NCBI RefSeq assembly: GCF_002217435.1 | Contig: NZ_MUHF01000029.1 | Span: 1 to 64,000 of the forward strand | Length of the DNA: 64,000 nucleotides | Direction of reading: 5' to 3' | Source of the DNA: Flavobacterium reichenbachii | GTDB lineage: Bacteria; Bacteroidota; Bacteroidia; Flavobacteriales; Flavobacteriaceae | Shown: positions 1 through 9,393 of the stretch, piece by piece | Layout of the letters: each line of letters starts with the position of its first letter | How positions within the stretch are numbered: the stretch's first letter is position 1 | Made by a program: the position numbers and the translations under genes | Notes under the pieces: model-generated | Database searches by the model: none | What the model was told of the DNA's origin: nothing | Seen by the model: only the letters and a program-made list of their open reading frames with translations

Positions 1-305
1 ATTACTAAAAAATCAAATTTATTAGAATCCATTTATAAATAAAAGCGAATGAATAAAACATTACTATTAAACAACTTAAGTTTTAAGAAAAATTTTTACT
101 TCTCGATAATAAGTTACCTGTCTTATTTACAGCTTAATCTCTTTTCTATTTTGCTCAAATAGAATAGAAGTACGCAATTTTTTACTCTTAGAATTCTAAA
201 AGTAATTTGCAATTATTTAATGTCTATTCATTAAAATTAATTTTAATATTTAACCTTATTTTGAAACTAATTCATACATCTCAATTTCTAAATAAATTAA
301 AATTC

Positions 306-482
306 ATGACCAGATACATTCTAGTTTTACTTATTTTATTTTCACCAATAAAAAATTATTCACAAACAATTGCCAGTCCTTTTACTGCGACAGAGAATAA
401 TCTTAAATCTCCACAAGTTCATCTTTTGAAACAGTTTGCTGATAACCCTGTGGATCTTTCAATCAATATAAAACTACTGTAA
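306..482 (+). pseudogene. Truncated N-terminus of a secreted RHS/YD-type protein
   Basis: The reading frame from the ATG at 306 gives a signal peptide (MTRYILVLLILFSPIKNYSQ) and then about 38 residues including SPQVHLLKQFADNPVDLS before it runs into unrelated residues and a stop. The pattern SPxxxxLxxxxxxPVxLxTG is the usual start of flavobacterial RHS-type proteins; the intact neighbour at 606 has SPNAASLGNYGEVPVGLFTG at the same place. The similarity stops just before the expected TG, so this looks like a gene start cut off by recombination. An upstream in-frame ATG at 207 would add 33 residues ahead of the signal peptide and is unlikely to be used. The first 305 bases hold nothing else I can support. 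Confidence 0.6.
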
Positions 483-605
483 AACATAGCCTTCTAAAGT
501 TATTTAGACTGTTTAATAGACAGTAGGTATTACTTCTTGATAATAAAAAATAAAATAGTTTTACCATATCCCCAAAAACCTAATGATATAATCATTTATT
601 AATTT

Positions 606-3600
606 ATGAAAAATAAAATATCACTCTTTATACATTTTGCCTTAAGCTTTGTGTATTGTAATGCCCAAGATTTACCCAATATTATACCTCCTTCTCCTAA
701 CGCCGCTTCTCTAGGGAATTATGGAGAGGTGCCAGTGGGATTATTTACAGGTACACCACAGATTAGTATACCATTATATGATTTCAAAACAGGAAAAATA
801 AATGTTCCTATATCTCTGAGCTATAGCTCAAATGGTATAAGAGTTGATGAAATGGCATCTGATGTAGGGTTAGGATGGGTTTTAAATTCAGGCGGTGTTA
901 TTACTCGAACTATTATGGATGATGGAGATGAAAATATTACACCTGCAGTTCCAAATTTTTCTAATTATAATGAAGAAACACTAGCGTATCTACGAAATGC
1001 CACAAATCCAAATGATGGATTTGATACAATGGCTGATTTGTATTCTTTTAATTTTAATGGTTTTTCTGGTACATTTTATTTAGATGAAAATAAAAATCCA
1101 GTATTAACAAAACCTTCTCCAATCAAAATAGTTAACACACCATTTGGTACGTATGCATTTAAAATTACAGACCCCAATGGAGTTATTTATTGGTTTGGCG
1201 ATGCAGATTCTACAGAGAAAACAATGTGTCGAAGCAAATTGGCAGGTCATAATACATGGACTGGCGAAGAAGCAAGCAGCTGGTATTTAAGTAAAATTGA
1301 GAATCCTAATTCTGGTGATGTTGTTACATTTAATTATGAAGATTCAAATTATTCCTATGACGCAGGCTTATCACAGACAGTGACTAGAGGTCCATCTTCA
1401 GGCGGCTCATATGCAGGACAAAATCTAGTAATAACGGAATCAAGAGTTTTAGGAGTATCTTTAAGTTCTATTACATCAAATTCAGGGAAAATCAGTTTTA
1501 TATATTCTGTTAGAGATAATATTTCTAATACAAAAAAAGTTGAAAGCGTTGAAATTGAAGATTTTGTTGGAAATAAAATCAAAAAATTTGTATTAGGTTA
1601 CGATATTATTACAAGTTCATTAGTAAATGAATACAAAAATCCTCATATACCGTATGAACTTCAATACGGGCAAAGATTATTTCTATCAAGCATTACAGAA
1701 GTAAATAATGGAAAAAGTAATCCACCATATAAATTTGCATATTATGATTATGATAAAATTCCTCCAAGATTTTCTTATGTACAAGATTATTGGGGTTATT
1801 TTAATGGAGCTGTTGGTAATTCTTATTTAGTAAGTAATGATGATTATTTTTTTGTAGGCAATACTTTTTCGCCTTCAGTTCTTAAAAACCTATTCAGTAA
1901 TGTTGGAGGAAATAAAAAACCAAGTGGTCTTTACAGTAAAAATGGACTTTTAAAAATAATTACGTATCCAACAGGAGGATATAATGAATTAACTTATGAA
2001 CCACATTCTTATTACGGAACACGATTAAATTATGGAAATAAGAAAGGATATACTATAAGCATATCTAACACTGATATTCAGCATGCAAGAAGCGAGACTG
2101 TTACAACAGAAAAAATTCCATACGATCAGGAAAGAACACCACTGTATTTTAGTGCTGGGACAACGACTTGCTGGGAAGAAGATTCTTGGCCTAGTGACCT
2201 TATTAGAGCAACTTTAACCGCAGAAGTTGCAGACGAAGGATCTGACGTATTTAAAATACCTGCCGCAAATGAAGGTTTTTACAGCATAAGTGTAAACGGT
2301 AATTTTATTTATGACATTAGCAGTTCTTTGCCTTCTGGACTTACTGGGCAGCGCTATATTAATCTAAAAAAAGGAAAGAGATATCGATTTAAAGTAAGTG
2401 TTCCTTTTGAATGTGTAAGAGGTGACTTCAGCACTTCATTTTACGAACAAGCTCCGATAACTGAAAATATAAATACAGAAGTCGGCGGGCAAAGATTAGC
2501 TCGAATTAAAGCTGTTGCAAATGATGGCAAACAAGAAATAAAGGATTATTATTATGGCACACTTTCCTGCTTAACCTGTTCAAGCGGTATTGTAGAGGCT
2601 CCAATACCATCTATTACATTAAAAACATTCCATGATTTTAGTGGCAGCTCTTTCTCTGGCGACTCAAATTATTCCTTTAAAGTAAGCGATATTCTTTCGC
2701 TGTCTTCTAGTACTTTATATTCTTTATACACTAAACAAAATAGTCATATTGGTTATACTTCTGTAATTGAAAGTATTGGAGAAAACTTTGGAGCAGGTGG
2801 TATCTCGCATAAATTTATTATTGCCCCAGTAGAAAATGCTGTGCGATTGCAAGGGTACTATGTTCCTGGTACCCCTCTCAGTACAACATTTAATACTGGT
2901 GATGAAATTGAGACGCAATATTTTTTAAAGAATGAAGGTGCTTACACCACAACAAAAAAAATAAGTAATTATTATGCTGTAAATCCTGTTTTGAATAAAG
3001 AGCGTTATGGATATAATATCAATCAAAGGGATATGTTTTCTGGTGGAACTTGGACTTATGAGGATAAAATCAGAGGCTACGATATTACAAAGTATACAAT
3101 GCGTTCGCGATGGTATTATTTGAAAATGACTACTGAAGAAATATATGATTTGAATGGATCAAATCCAGTTATTACAACTAATAATTATAACTATAACAAT
3201 CAGACTCATTTACAATTAAGTTCTCAAACTACTATAAATTCAAAAGGGGAGACTTTTGAAACAAAATATTTTTATCCTACAGATATTGAAGTAAGTGGTT
3301 TGCCTTTTGTGTCAGAAATGATAACTAAAAATATGATTGGTATTCCTTTAAGAACCCAAAAGTATAATGGGGTTGCAAAATTATCAGAACAAGTATCAGT
3401 TTACGATAAAAGTTCTGCAACAAGTAATCTGCTTCTTCCCAGATATGTTTATTCAAACAAAGGCGCAGATGAAATAAATGTAAATCTGGATAAAAAAATA
3501 ACCTATGATCAATATGATGATAAGGGAAATATTGTTCAATACTCACTTGAAAACGGCATGCCAGTATCTATCATTTGGGGATATAATAAAACACAGCCAA

Positions 3601-3899
3601 TTGCAAAAGTCGAAAATGCATCCTATAGTGAGATCACATCTTATGTACAAAATCTTCAAAGCCTTTCAGATACAGGAACAGAAATTAATCTAATTTCTGC
3701 CTTAAATACAATGAGAAATGATTTGGTCAATGCCATGATAACCACTTACACCCATATTCCGCTTGTTGGGATAAGCACCATTACAGATCCCAAAGGAGAC
3801 AAAATAACTTACACCTATGATAGTTTAGGAAGACTTGAATTTGTTAAGGATAAAGACCAAAATATCCTGTCAGAGAACCAATATAACTATAAACAATAA
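606..3899 (+). CDS. Secreted YD/RHS-type protein, first half of a split RHS system
   Basis: The product is 1097 residues with a Sec signal peptide (about residues 1-20, ending CNAQ). The N-terminus has SPNAASLGNYGEVPVGLFTG followed by ISIPLY, typical of the large flavobacterial proteins that sit in front of an RHS-core gene. The body is a beta-rich shell-like region. Only the last 40 residues contain clear YD-type repeat text (DPKGDKITYTYDSLGRLEFV) and the protein ends QYNYKQ. There is no RHS core, toxin tip or type IX C-terminal signal. The next gene starts 12 bp downstream, so the two are probably one transcript and may work together as the shell and the toxin-bearing part. The family and the pairing are clear; the function in toxin delivery is inferred. 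Confidence 0.85.
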   Translation: MKNKISLFIHFALSFVYCNAQDLPNIIPPSPNAASLGNYGEVPVGLFTGTPQISIPLYDFKTGKINVPISLSYSSNGIRVDEMASDVGLGWVLNSGGVITRTIMDDGDENITPAVPNFSNYNEETLAYLRNATNPNDGFDTMADLYSFNFNGFSGTFYLDENKNPVLTKPSPIKIVNTPFGTYAFKITDPNGVIYWFGDADSTEKTMCRSKLAGHNTWTGEEASSWYLSKIENPNSGDVVTFNYEDSNYSYDAGLSQTVTRGPSSGGSYAGQNLVITESRVLGVSLSSITSNSGKISFIYSVRDNISNTKKVESVEIEDFVGNKIKKFVLGYDIITSSLVNEYKNPHIPYELQYGQRLFLSSITEVNNGKSNPPYKFAYYDYDKIPPRFSYVQDYWGYFNGAVGNSYLVSNDDYFFVGNTFSPSVLKNLFSNVGGNKKPSGLYSKNGLLKIITYPTGGYNELTYEPHSYYGTRLNYGNKKGYTISISNTDIQHARSETVTTEKIPYDQERTPLYFSAGTTTCWEEDSWPSDLIRATLTAEVADEGSDVFKIPAANEGFYSISVNGNFIYDISSSLPSGLTGQRYINLKKGKRYRFKVSVPFECVRGDFSTSFYEQAPITENINTEVGGQRLARIKAVANDGKQEIKDYYYGTLSCLTCSSGIVEAPIPSITLKTFHDFSGSSFSGDSNYSFKVSDILSLSSSTLYSLYTKQNSHIGYTSVIESIGENFGAGGISHKFIIAPVENAVRLQGYYVPGTPLSTTFNTGDEIETQYFLKNEGAYTTTKKISNYYAVNPVLNKERYGYNINQRDMFSGGTWTYEDKIRGYDITKYTMRSRWYYLKMTTEEIYDLNGSNPVITTNNYNYNNQTHLQLSSQTTINSKGETFETKYFYPTDIEVSGLPFVSEMITKNMIGIPLRTQKYNGVAKLSEQVSVYDKSSATSNLLLPRYVYSNKGADEINVNLDKKITYDQYDDKGNIVQYSLENGMPVSIIWGYNKTQPIAKVENASYSEITSYVQNLQSLSDTGTEINLISALNTMRNDLVNAMITTYTHIPLVGISTITDPKGDKITYTYDSLGRLEFVKDKDQNILSENQYNYKQ

Positions 3900-3911
3900 G
3901 CCAAAATTATC

Positions 3912-6900
3912 ATGAAAAACATAGTAAGACTTCTTTTTGTTCTGTTTCCATTTATGGTAATTGCGCAGACAAAAACCGAAAATTACATTAAAACGGTTAC
4001 TTATAAGACAGCCACTACCGCACAAATACCTGCACCCGCCAGTACACAAGCGACGCAGAAAACCACTTATTTTGACGGGCTGGGAAGGCCAGTACAGCAG
4101 GTTGAAGGACAACAGTCCCAGTCAGGAAAAGATATTATTACCCATATCGAATACGATGCTTTTGGACGTCAAGCCGAAGAATATCTGCCTTTTAAAGCAG
4201 AAACCGCCGATATGACTTTTGATCCTGCAGTTAAGACAAAAGTTTTATCCTATTATGGAACACCAAATTCGGCAGTCAACGGAAACCCTGCCCTTGATGC
4301 TACAAATTTTCCTTTAAGCAAAAAGGAATTTGAAGCATCACCGCTTAACCGTATTTTAAAACAAGCTGCCCCGGGCAACGATTGGAGATTAGGATCCGGT
4401 CATGAAATAAAAATTGCTTATCAGTCCAATGTGACCAATGAAGTAAAACTATTCAGCGCCAGTACAAATTGGAATTCCGAATCAAAACTATACAAAATTT
4501 CTTTCTTAAATAATGGATATTATAATGCAAATGAGCTTTATAAAACTATTACCTATGATGAAAATACCGCGTCTGCTCCCCTTGAAATCAATGGGTCTAC
4601 TGTTGAGTTTAAAAACAAGGAAGGACAGGTGATTTTAAAAAGAACTTATAATGAGCAGGTGAAGCACGACACCTATTATGTCTATGATATATATGGAAAC
4701 CTTACCTATGTAATTCCGCCAAAGGCAGTTGATTTAATAGATGATTCTGCAGTTCTGCCTTCAGATATAACTTCAACAGCCGTAACAGCTCCCGCTAACG
4801 TACTGCATTTAACGGCTTCCAATTCTATTACATTAAAAGAAGGATTTCATGCACAGGCAGGCAGTACTTTTAGTGCACTGATAGTAACAAATGGAAATCA
4901 ATCTGTTCTGGATAACTTATGTTATCAATATAAATACGACGACCGCAATCGGTTAGTAGAGAAAAAACTGCCCGGCAAGCAGTGGGAATTTATCGTTTAT
5001 GATAAACTGGACAGGGTTGTGGCCACAGGACCTGCCAATTCTCCATTTTCAGATTTAAGCACTGCCGGGTGGATTATTACAAAATATGATGTTTTCAGCC
5101 GTCCGGTATATACCGGCTGGATGACCGCACAGCCTGCAGATGCTGCCGGAAGAACAGCACTTCAGACCGCTCAGAACAATGCAGATCCGGCCCTTTTAAA
5201 TGAAACCAGACAAAACAGCGGCACCATAGACGGCATTGCGGCTTATTACAGCAATACCGTATCGCCGGCTAGTTTTAAACTGCTTACTGTTAATTATTAC
5301 GACAACTATACTTTTCCCAGTACGCCGCAGATTACAGTGCCGGCTTCTGTAGAAGCGCAGGATGTCCTGACAGCGGCACAGGTAAAAGGTCTGGCCACAG
5401 CTTCATGGACAAGAGTCCTTTCTTCAAGTACAGTAGTTTTGGGAGAAACTTCCGCAACATTTTATGATCAAAAAGCAAGACCTGTAAGAATATATAATAC
5501 AAACTATCTGGGCGGTTATACTTATACAGACAGTAAACTTGACTTTACAGGCAAAACACAATATAGCATCACCCGTCATAAAAGACTCAGCACAGATGCA
5601 GAGCTTACAGTAAAAGATGCTTTTACTTATTCTGCACAGGATCGTTTACTGACCCAGACCCATCAGATAAACCAGGGTCCCATTGAGTTAACTGCCAGTA
5701 ATACTTATGATGAACTGGGCCAGCTGATTTCCAAAAAAGTAGGAAATACAGAAACAGCGCCGGCGCAGAACATCAATTATACCTATAATGTGCGGGGATG
5801 GCTGACGGGAATTAATGATCCTGCTTCGCTTCTAAAATCTGGAGACCCCAAAGATTTATTTGCTTTTAAAATTAACTACAATACTGCAGCATCTGGAATT
5901 GCAGATGTAAAACCTTTGTACAACGGAAACATTTCTGAAACCTATTGGGCAACAAATTCAGACAACGGCATAATAAGGTCATACGGTTATAAATACGACA
6001 ATCTGAACCGCTTAAGGGAAGGTGTCTTCAAAAAGGCCGAAACATTCAGCAATGCTTATAATGAAGTGTTATCTTATGATAAAAACGGAAACATATTAAA
6101 TCTTACCCGTAATGGAAACAGTGAAACTGCCACGCCGATTGATGCTTTAGCCTACACATATGCAAACAGCAGCAACAGCAATAAGCTGCTAAAGGTATCC
6201 GACAGCAGTAATAAAACCGAAGGTTTTATTGACGGAACAAATACAGGAGATGATTACAGCTATGACCTTAACGGAAATATGATTTCTGATGCCAATAAAA
6301 ATATCACCTCTATTACTTACAATCATTTAAACCTGCCTGTAAAAATAACTTTTGCCGCTGCAGGAAATATTGTATATCTTTATACTGCATCAGGACAGAA
6401 AGTACAAAAAATCGTCAATAAAACAGGAGTTGATTCTGTAAAAACAGATTATCTGGGAGGTTATCAGTATGACAACGGCACATTAAAGTTTTTGCCGACA
6501 GCAGAGGGATATGCAGAACCTTCGGGAAGTTCTTATAAGTACGTTTACCAGTACAAGGATCATCTTGGCAATGTTCGTTTGAGTTATGACAAAACACTTG
6601 TCATTCAGGAAGAAAGCAATTATTATCCTTTTGGTTTGAAACATCAAGGGTATAATAATGTTAAAATAGGGGTAGAAAATAAGTATAAGTACAACGGAAA
6701 AGAACTTCAAGACGAGCTGGGGCTTGGGTTTTACGACTATGGGGCACGTAATTATGACCCTGCACTTGGTCGTTGGATGAATATTGATCCTAAAGGTGAA
6801 AAATATTTTAATTTAAGTGCTTATAATTATGTTGCTAATAATCCAATGGTAAATATTGATCCAGACGGGAAAGATATAATTTTTGTCGTGCCAGGAACAA

Positions 6901-7511
6901 ACGGAACTAATGATAGACACTATACTTATAAAAAAGGTAATTTTTATCAGTCTGATGCAAGGGGGGATCATTTGGGTAAAAGATATAATCCAGGAAAAGA
7001 AAGTGTTAGCCCAACAATGTATAAAGTTTTAACAGCATACAGACGAATTGAAAGTTCAAAAAATGCTAAGCTAATTAATGCTTTGCATACATTGGCTAAT
7101 AGTCCTAGAGAACATTATGTAAGAGAAGGAAGTGAGAATGTAACTGTAGGATTTGGTATTCCAGAGGATGTAGATTCTAAAGGAAAAAGTGGAAAGGTTG
7201 GAAGTTTAATTGACTATGATTTTTCTGAGAAAGGACTTAGTTATTCTGAAAAGGATCAAGTGGACTGGACTATATTTGAAGTTGTAGTACATGAATTAGG
7301 TCATGCATATAATAAAGATATAGGAAACCAGAAAGATAGTACAGGGAATCATGATAAAGATAATCCCGAAGAACAACGAGCAGTATTTTTTGAAAACCTT
7401 GCAAGAAAAGAAGAAAATAAAATGAAGAAAGCAGATAGGATGCTTCGCCATCGATATGGTGGTGAAATTCCTAAAAGATATTTAGATAATCCACCAAATA
7501 ATAAATATTAA
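3912..7511 (+). CDS. DUF6443 RHS-core polymorphic toxin with a zinc-protease-like tip
   Basis: The product is 1199 residues. It has a signal peptide (residues 1-19, ending VIAQ), a DUF6443-like N-terminal region with YFDGLGRPVQQV, many YD-type repeats, and the RHS-associated core near residues 930-985 (GFYDYGARNYDPALGRWMNI, then NPMVNIDPDGKD). What follows the core, about residues 986-1199, is the variable tip. It carries VVHELGHAYNKD with H1127, E1128 and H1131 forming an HExxH zinc site, and EEQRAVFFEN downstream may supply a further ligand or catalytic Glu. This suggests a metallopeptidase effector, loosely like M91/NleD. The DNA is more GC-rich up to about 6560 and visibly AT-rich after that, as expected for a swapped tip. 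The next gene starts one base after the stop and is a good candidate immunity gene. The architecture is secure; the protease activity is predicted. Confidence 0.9.
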   Translation: MKNIVRLLFVLFPFMVIAQTKTENYIKTVTYKTATTAQIPAPASTQATQKTTYFDGLGRPVQQVEGQQSQSGKDIITHIEYDAFGRQAEEYLPFKAETADMTFDPAVKTKVLSYYGTPNSAVNGNPALDATNFPLSKKEFEASPLNRILKQAAPGNDWRLGSGHEIKIAYQSNVTNEVKLFSASTNWNSESKLYKISFLNNGYYNANELYKTITYDENTASAPLEINGSTVEFKNKEGQVILKRTYNEQVKHDTYYVYDIYGNLTYVIPPKAVDLIDDSAVLPSDITSTAVTAPANVLHLTASNSITLKEGFHAQAGSTFSALIVTNGNQSVLDNLCYQYKYDDRNRLVEKKLPGKQWEFIVYDKLDRVVATGPANSPFSDLSTAGWIITKYDVFSRPVYTGWMTAQPADAAGRTALQTAQNNADPALLNETRQNSGTIDGIAAYYSNTVSPASFKLLTVNYYDNYTFPSTPQITVPASVEAQDVLTAAQVKGLATASWTRVLSSSTVVLGETSATFYDQKARPVRIYNTNYLGGYTYTDSKLDFTGKTQYSITRHKRLSTDAELTVKDAFTYSAQDRLLTQTHQINQGPIELTASNTYDELGQLISKKVGNTETAPAQNINYTYNVRGWLTGINDPASLLKSGDPKDLFAFKINYNTAASGIADVKPLYNGNISETYWATNSDNGIIRSYGYKYDNLNRLREGVFKKAETFSNAYNEVLSYDKNGNILNLTRNGNSETATPIDALAYTYANSSNSNKLLKVSDSSNKTEGFIDGTNTGDDYSYDLNGNMISDANKNITSITYNHLNLPVKITFAAAGNIVYLYTASGQKVQKIVNKTGVDSVKTDYLGGYQYDNGTLKFLPTAEGYAEPSGSSYKYVYQYKDHLGNVRLSYDKTLVIQEESNYYPFGLKHQGYNNVKIGVENKYKYNGKELQDELGLGFYDYGARNYDPALGRWMNIDPKGEKYFNLSAYNYVANNPMVNIDPDGKDIIFVVPGTNGTNDRHYTYKKGNFYQSDARGDHLGKRYNPGKESVSPTMYKVLTAYRRIESSKNAKLINALHTLANSPREHYVREGSENVTVGFGIPEDVDSKGKSGKVGSLIDYDFSEKGLSYSEKDQVDWTIFEVVVHELGHAYNKDIGNQKDSTGNHDKDNPEEQRAVFFENLARKEENKMKKADRMLRHRYGGEIPKRYLDNPPNNKY

Positions 7512-7512
7512 T

Positions 7513-8076
7513 ATGAATTTCAGATACATAATTTTGATTATTTTGATTGGAAGTTTTGCCTTCTGTACAAGGAAGGATAGCAACTTCGAACCTGATCTTA
7601 TAAATAAATTATCAGAAGATTATACAAAGCCGATATCATTGTATAGTACTGTTCCACTTTTTGTTTCAACAGATAATAACATGATAATAGAAACAAATTC
7701 TTCAAATTTAGCCTATATATATAAGATGTATTATACAAAGTCTTATGACAACTTTGGGCTTTTTTTAAACGATATATTAAATAATGAAATTGAGTTACAT
7801 GAAGCAAATTTTTCGAAAACTCAATATGAAATTTTTTCCCTTAATGATAGTATAAAAAAAATATACCAGCAGAGGGATTTTAATGCTTTTTTTAAAGATT
7901 TCACCACATTTTCAACCTCAAAAGATGAAAACTATATTTTAAAAAAAGACAACTTAAATCACAATCAGCAAATTACAGTTTCTTATTATTTATTTAAAAA
8001 TAAGTACCATATAAAAATTGACGACATTAGAGGGAACTATTACATAGTAAGCAGAAAACAATTATTCTACAAATAG
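7513..8076 (+). CDS. Small lipoprotein, candidate immunity protein for the HELGH toxin
   Basis: The product is 187 residues with an N-terminal hydrophobic stretch and a lipobox-like end (SFAFC, Cys at residue 18), so it is probably a lipoprotein. Its start is one base after the toxin stop, which means translational coupling. Its C-terminal part (a YYLFKNKYHIKIDD block followed by GNYYIV) matches the layout of the proteins at 8621 and 9390, which share the pattern of a FxxDIL-type block, a KNKYxI-like block and a final G-x-Y-Y/V-x-x. I do not recognise a named family. Immunity is inferred from position, size and the paralogous array. Confidence 0.75.
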   Translation: MNFRYIILIILIGSFAFCTRKDSNFEPDLINKLSEDYTKPISLYSTVPLFVSTDNNMIIETNSSNLAYIYKMYYTKSYDNFGLFLNDILNNEIELHEANFSKTQYEIFSLNDSIKKIYQQRDFNAFFKDFTTFSTSKDENYILKKDNLNHNQQITVSYYLFKNKYHIKIDDIRGNYYIVSRKQLFYK

Positions 8077-8181
8077 GAAATGCTTTTGTCGATGGGTAGT
8101 GTTACAGATTTGTAGTGTTTAAAAGTTAGTGATATAAGATTTTAGATTTCTAACCTTTTGAAATTGAACAAATTTAGAACT

Positions 8182-8331
8182 AAACCACTCTGCACTGAAA
8201 GTGCAGAGGTTTGATTGACGAGAGACTGAAGGTCTCTCAACTTTGAAAACTTCTATCAATACTAAAAAGTCAAATGATTATATTTTTTCGCATTACTAAA
8301 GTACTGCAATAAATTGCAGGGTTTTAAACCC
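8182..8331. repeat. Cluster of short hairpins
   Basis: Three inverted repeats lie between the immunity gene and the IS fragment. The first (8188-8208) has a 9-bp stem, CTCTGCACT/AGTGCAGAG, with a GAA loop, and its flanks AAAC/GTTT (8182-8185, 8209-8212) can extend it. The second (8220-8238) pairs GAGAGAC with GTCTCTC and also has GAA at the tip if a T-G pair forms. The third (8304-8319) is CTGCAAT-AA-ATTGCAG, directly followed by GGGTTTTAAACCC. They look like mobile palindromic repeat units or remnants of them. No gene lies in 8077-8412. Confidence 0.55.
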
Positions 8332-8356
8332 GAATCTGAGACCAATAAATAATTTT

Positions 8357-8384
8357 AAGATGAGCAGTGATGCTCATCTTTTTT
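8357..8384 (+). terminator. Intrinsic terminator
   Basis: A 10-bp stem, AAGATGAGCA/TGCTCATCTT, with a GTGA loop is followed directly by TTTT. It would end transcription from the toxin/immunity genes upstream. Confidence 0.7.
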
Positions 8385-8412
8385 GTTTTATTATTGCCTT
8401 AAATTTGTTAAA

Positions 8413-8649
8413 ATGAATAAAAATTCGATATGGTGTTCCAAAGTTAGTGATGATGTAAATTGTCCAAAATGTAACGAGAAAAAGGTTATCAAAAATGTGA
8501 GGACTAAAAATTATAAACAGCAGTACTACTGTAAAATGTACTGTCACCGTTTTATAGAAAGTTATACAAATTTTGAAAATAGAGCAAGAAAATTAATTAA
8601 TTTACCAAAGAGAACTACTTATGGAGGCAAGGCATTTAATATTGACTAG
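8413..8649 (+). pseudogene. IS1-type InsA zinc-ribbon fragment
   Basis: The frame encodes a zinc-ribbon with CPKCN and then QQYYCKMYCHRFIESYT, the pattern of the InsA-like N-terminal protein of IS1-family elements (CPxC...KQxYYCKxCxxRF). After about residue 55 the text diverges from what the family normally shows and it stops at 8649; no InsB/DDE part follows. The second zinc pair is C-M-Y-C where C-x-x-C is expected, so the ribbon is still plausible. The frame is open back to a TTG at 8383, but the ATG at 8413 is a better start. It overlaps the start of the next lipoprotein gene by 29 bp. I read it as a decayed transposase remnant; a small DNA-binding protein is the alternative. Confidence 0.5.
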
Positions 8650-9163
8650 AATTTTATTATTGTTTACAATAATTACATCCTGTTCGAAAGAAATAGAGGT
8701 AGATTATTATAAAATATATGGAATAAAAAATGAAAAAAGTGAGCAAATCGGAAAAAACGGATATATTTTCTTTGCTAAAAGTGAAGACGAGCATATATAT
8801 TTAGTTGAATCATTTGAAATTTACCATGCATACAAAGGTGATAGTAAAGCATCCAATTATGAAGAATTTTTTAATGATATTTTAAATCAAAAAAAATCTA
8901 TGAAAATTGATTCAATAAATCACAAATGCTTTAAAATTGATAAGAAAATTAATAATGATTTTTTAAAATTAGAAAAAGATGAATTCCTAAAGAAATATAC
9001 TGTTACAAGTGGTTACAAGAATAAATATTTTATAAATAGTAAGCTAGAATGGGAGGAAATCGAAAATGTAGGTTATTTTCTTTTTGAAAGTGGATTTGGG
9101 ATTATATTTGATGACCATTTAGGTGGCTATTACGTGAATAATTTGAATAAGGATAATAAGTGA
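8621..9163 (+). CDS. Small lipoprotein, orphan immunity-like paralogue
   Basis: The product is 180 residues with a lipoprotein signal (lipobox ITSC, Cys at residue 21). It contains NYEEFFNDILNQKK, KNKYFIN and GYFLFESGFGIIFDDHLGGY, which line up with the same blocks in the lipoproteins at 7513 and 9390, so the three are distant paralogues. No toxin tip precedes it, only an IS-like fragment, so it looks like a displaced immunity gene kept after its toxin was lost. A TTG at 8642 would give a shorter signal peptide; the ATG at 8621 follows no obvious ribosome-binding site but gives a plausible signal. Its function is inferred only. Confidence 0.7.
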   Translation: MEARHLILTRILLLFTIITSCSKEIEVDYYKIYGIKNEKSEQIGKNGYIFFAKSEDEHIYLVESFEIYHAYKGDSKASNYEEFFNDILNQKKSMKIDSINHKCFKIDKKINNDFLKLEKDEFLKKYTVTSGYKNKYFINSKLEWEEIENVGYFLFESGFGIIFDDHLGGYYVNNLNKDNK

Positions 9164-9273
9164 TTAATCTATCCTTATTCTCCAAAGTTCCTATGAAAAT
9201 TAAAAATTTGTCCTGACTTTGTACCCAAAATGTAAAACAAAAAAAGTCACTTCGTTACGAATTTATAATATAA

Positions 9274-9393
9274 AAAAAAGGCCATTCCATTACGGATAAA
9301 ACGCACTTCGTCGAGGAAAGGCAAAAAATAGACCCTTTGAAATTAGCAAATCCACCAAATAATAAACAATTTAAAAAACCAATTAAAGGATGA
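9274..9393 (+). pseudogene. Orphan 3' end of an RHS toxin tip
   Basis: An open frame without its own start runs from just after a TAA at 9271 to the TGA at 9391-9393. It ends ...LKLANPPNNKQFKKPIKG. The intact toxin at 3912 ends ...LDNPPNNKY, and the DNA is the same over aatccaccaaataataaa. The stop overlaps the start of the next lipoprotein gene as ATGA, the arrangement expected for a toxin/immunity pair. This is therefore the stranded tail of a second toxin cassette whose body has been lost. The remaining intergenic DNA on either side shows nothing else. Confidence 0.6.

Noticed and set aside
8413..8649. Intact IS1-family element
   Set aside because: Only the zinc-ribbon part is recognisable; no DDE transposase and no matching terminal repeats were found.
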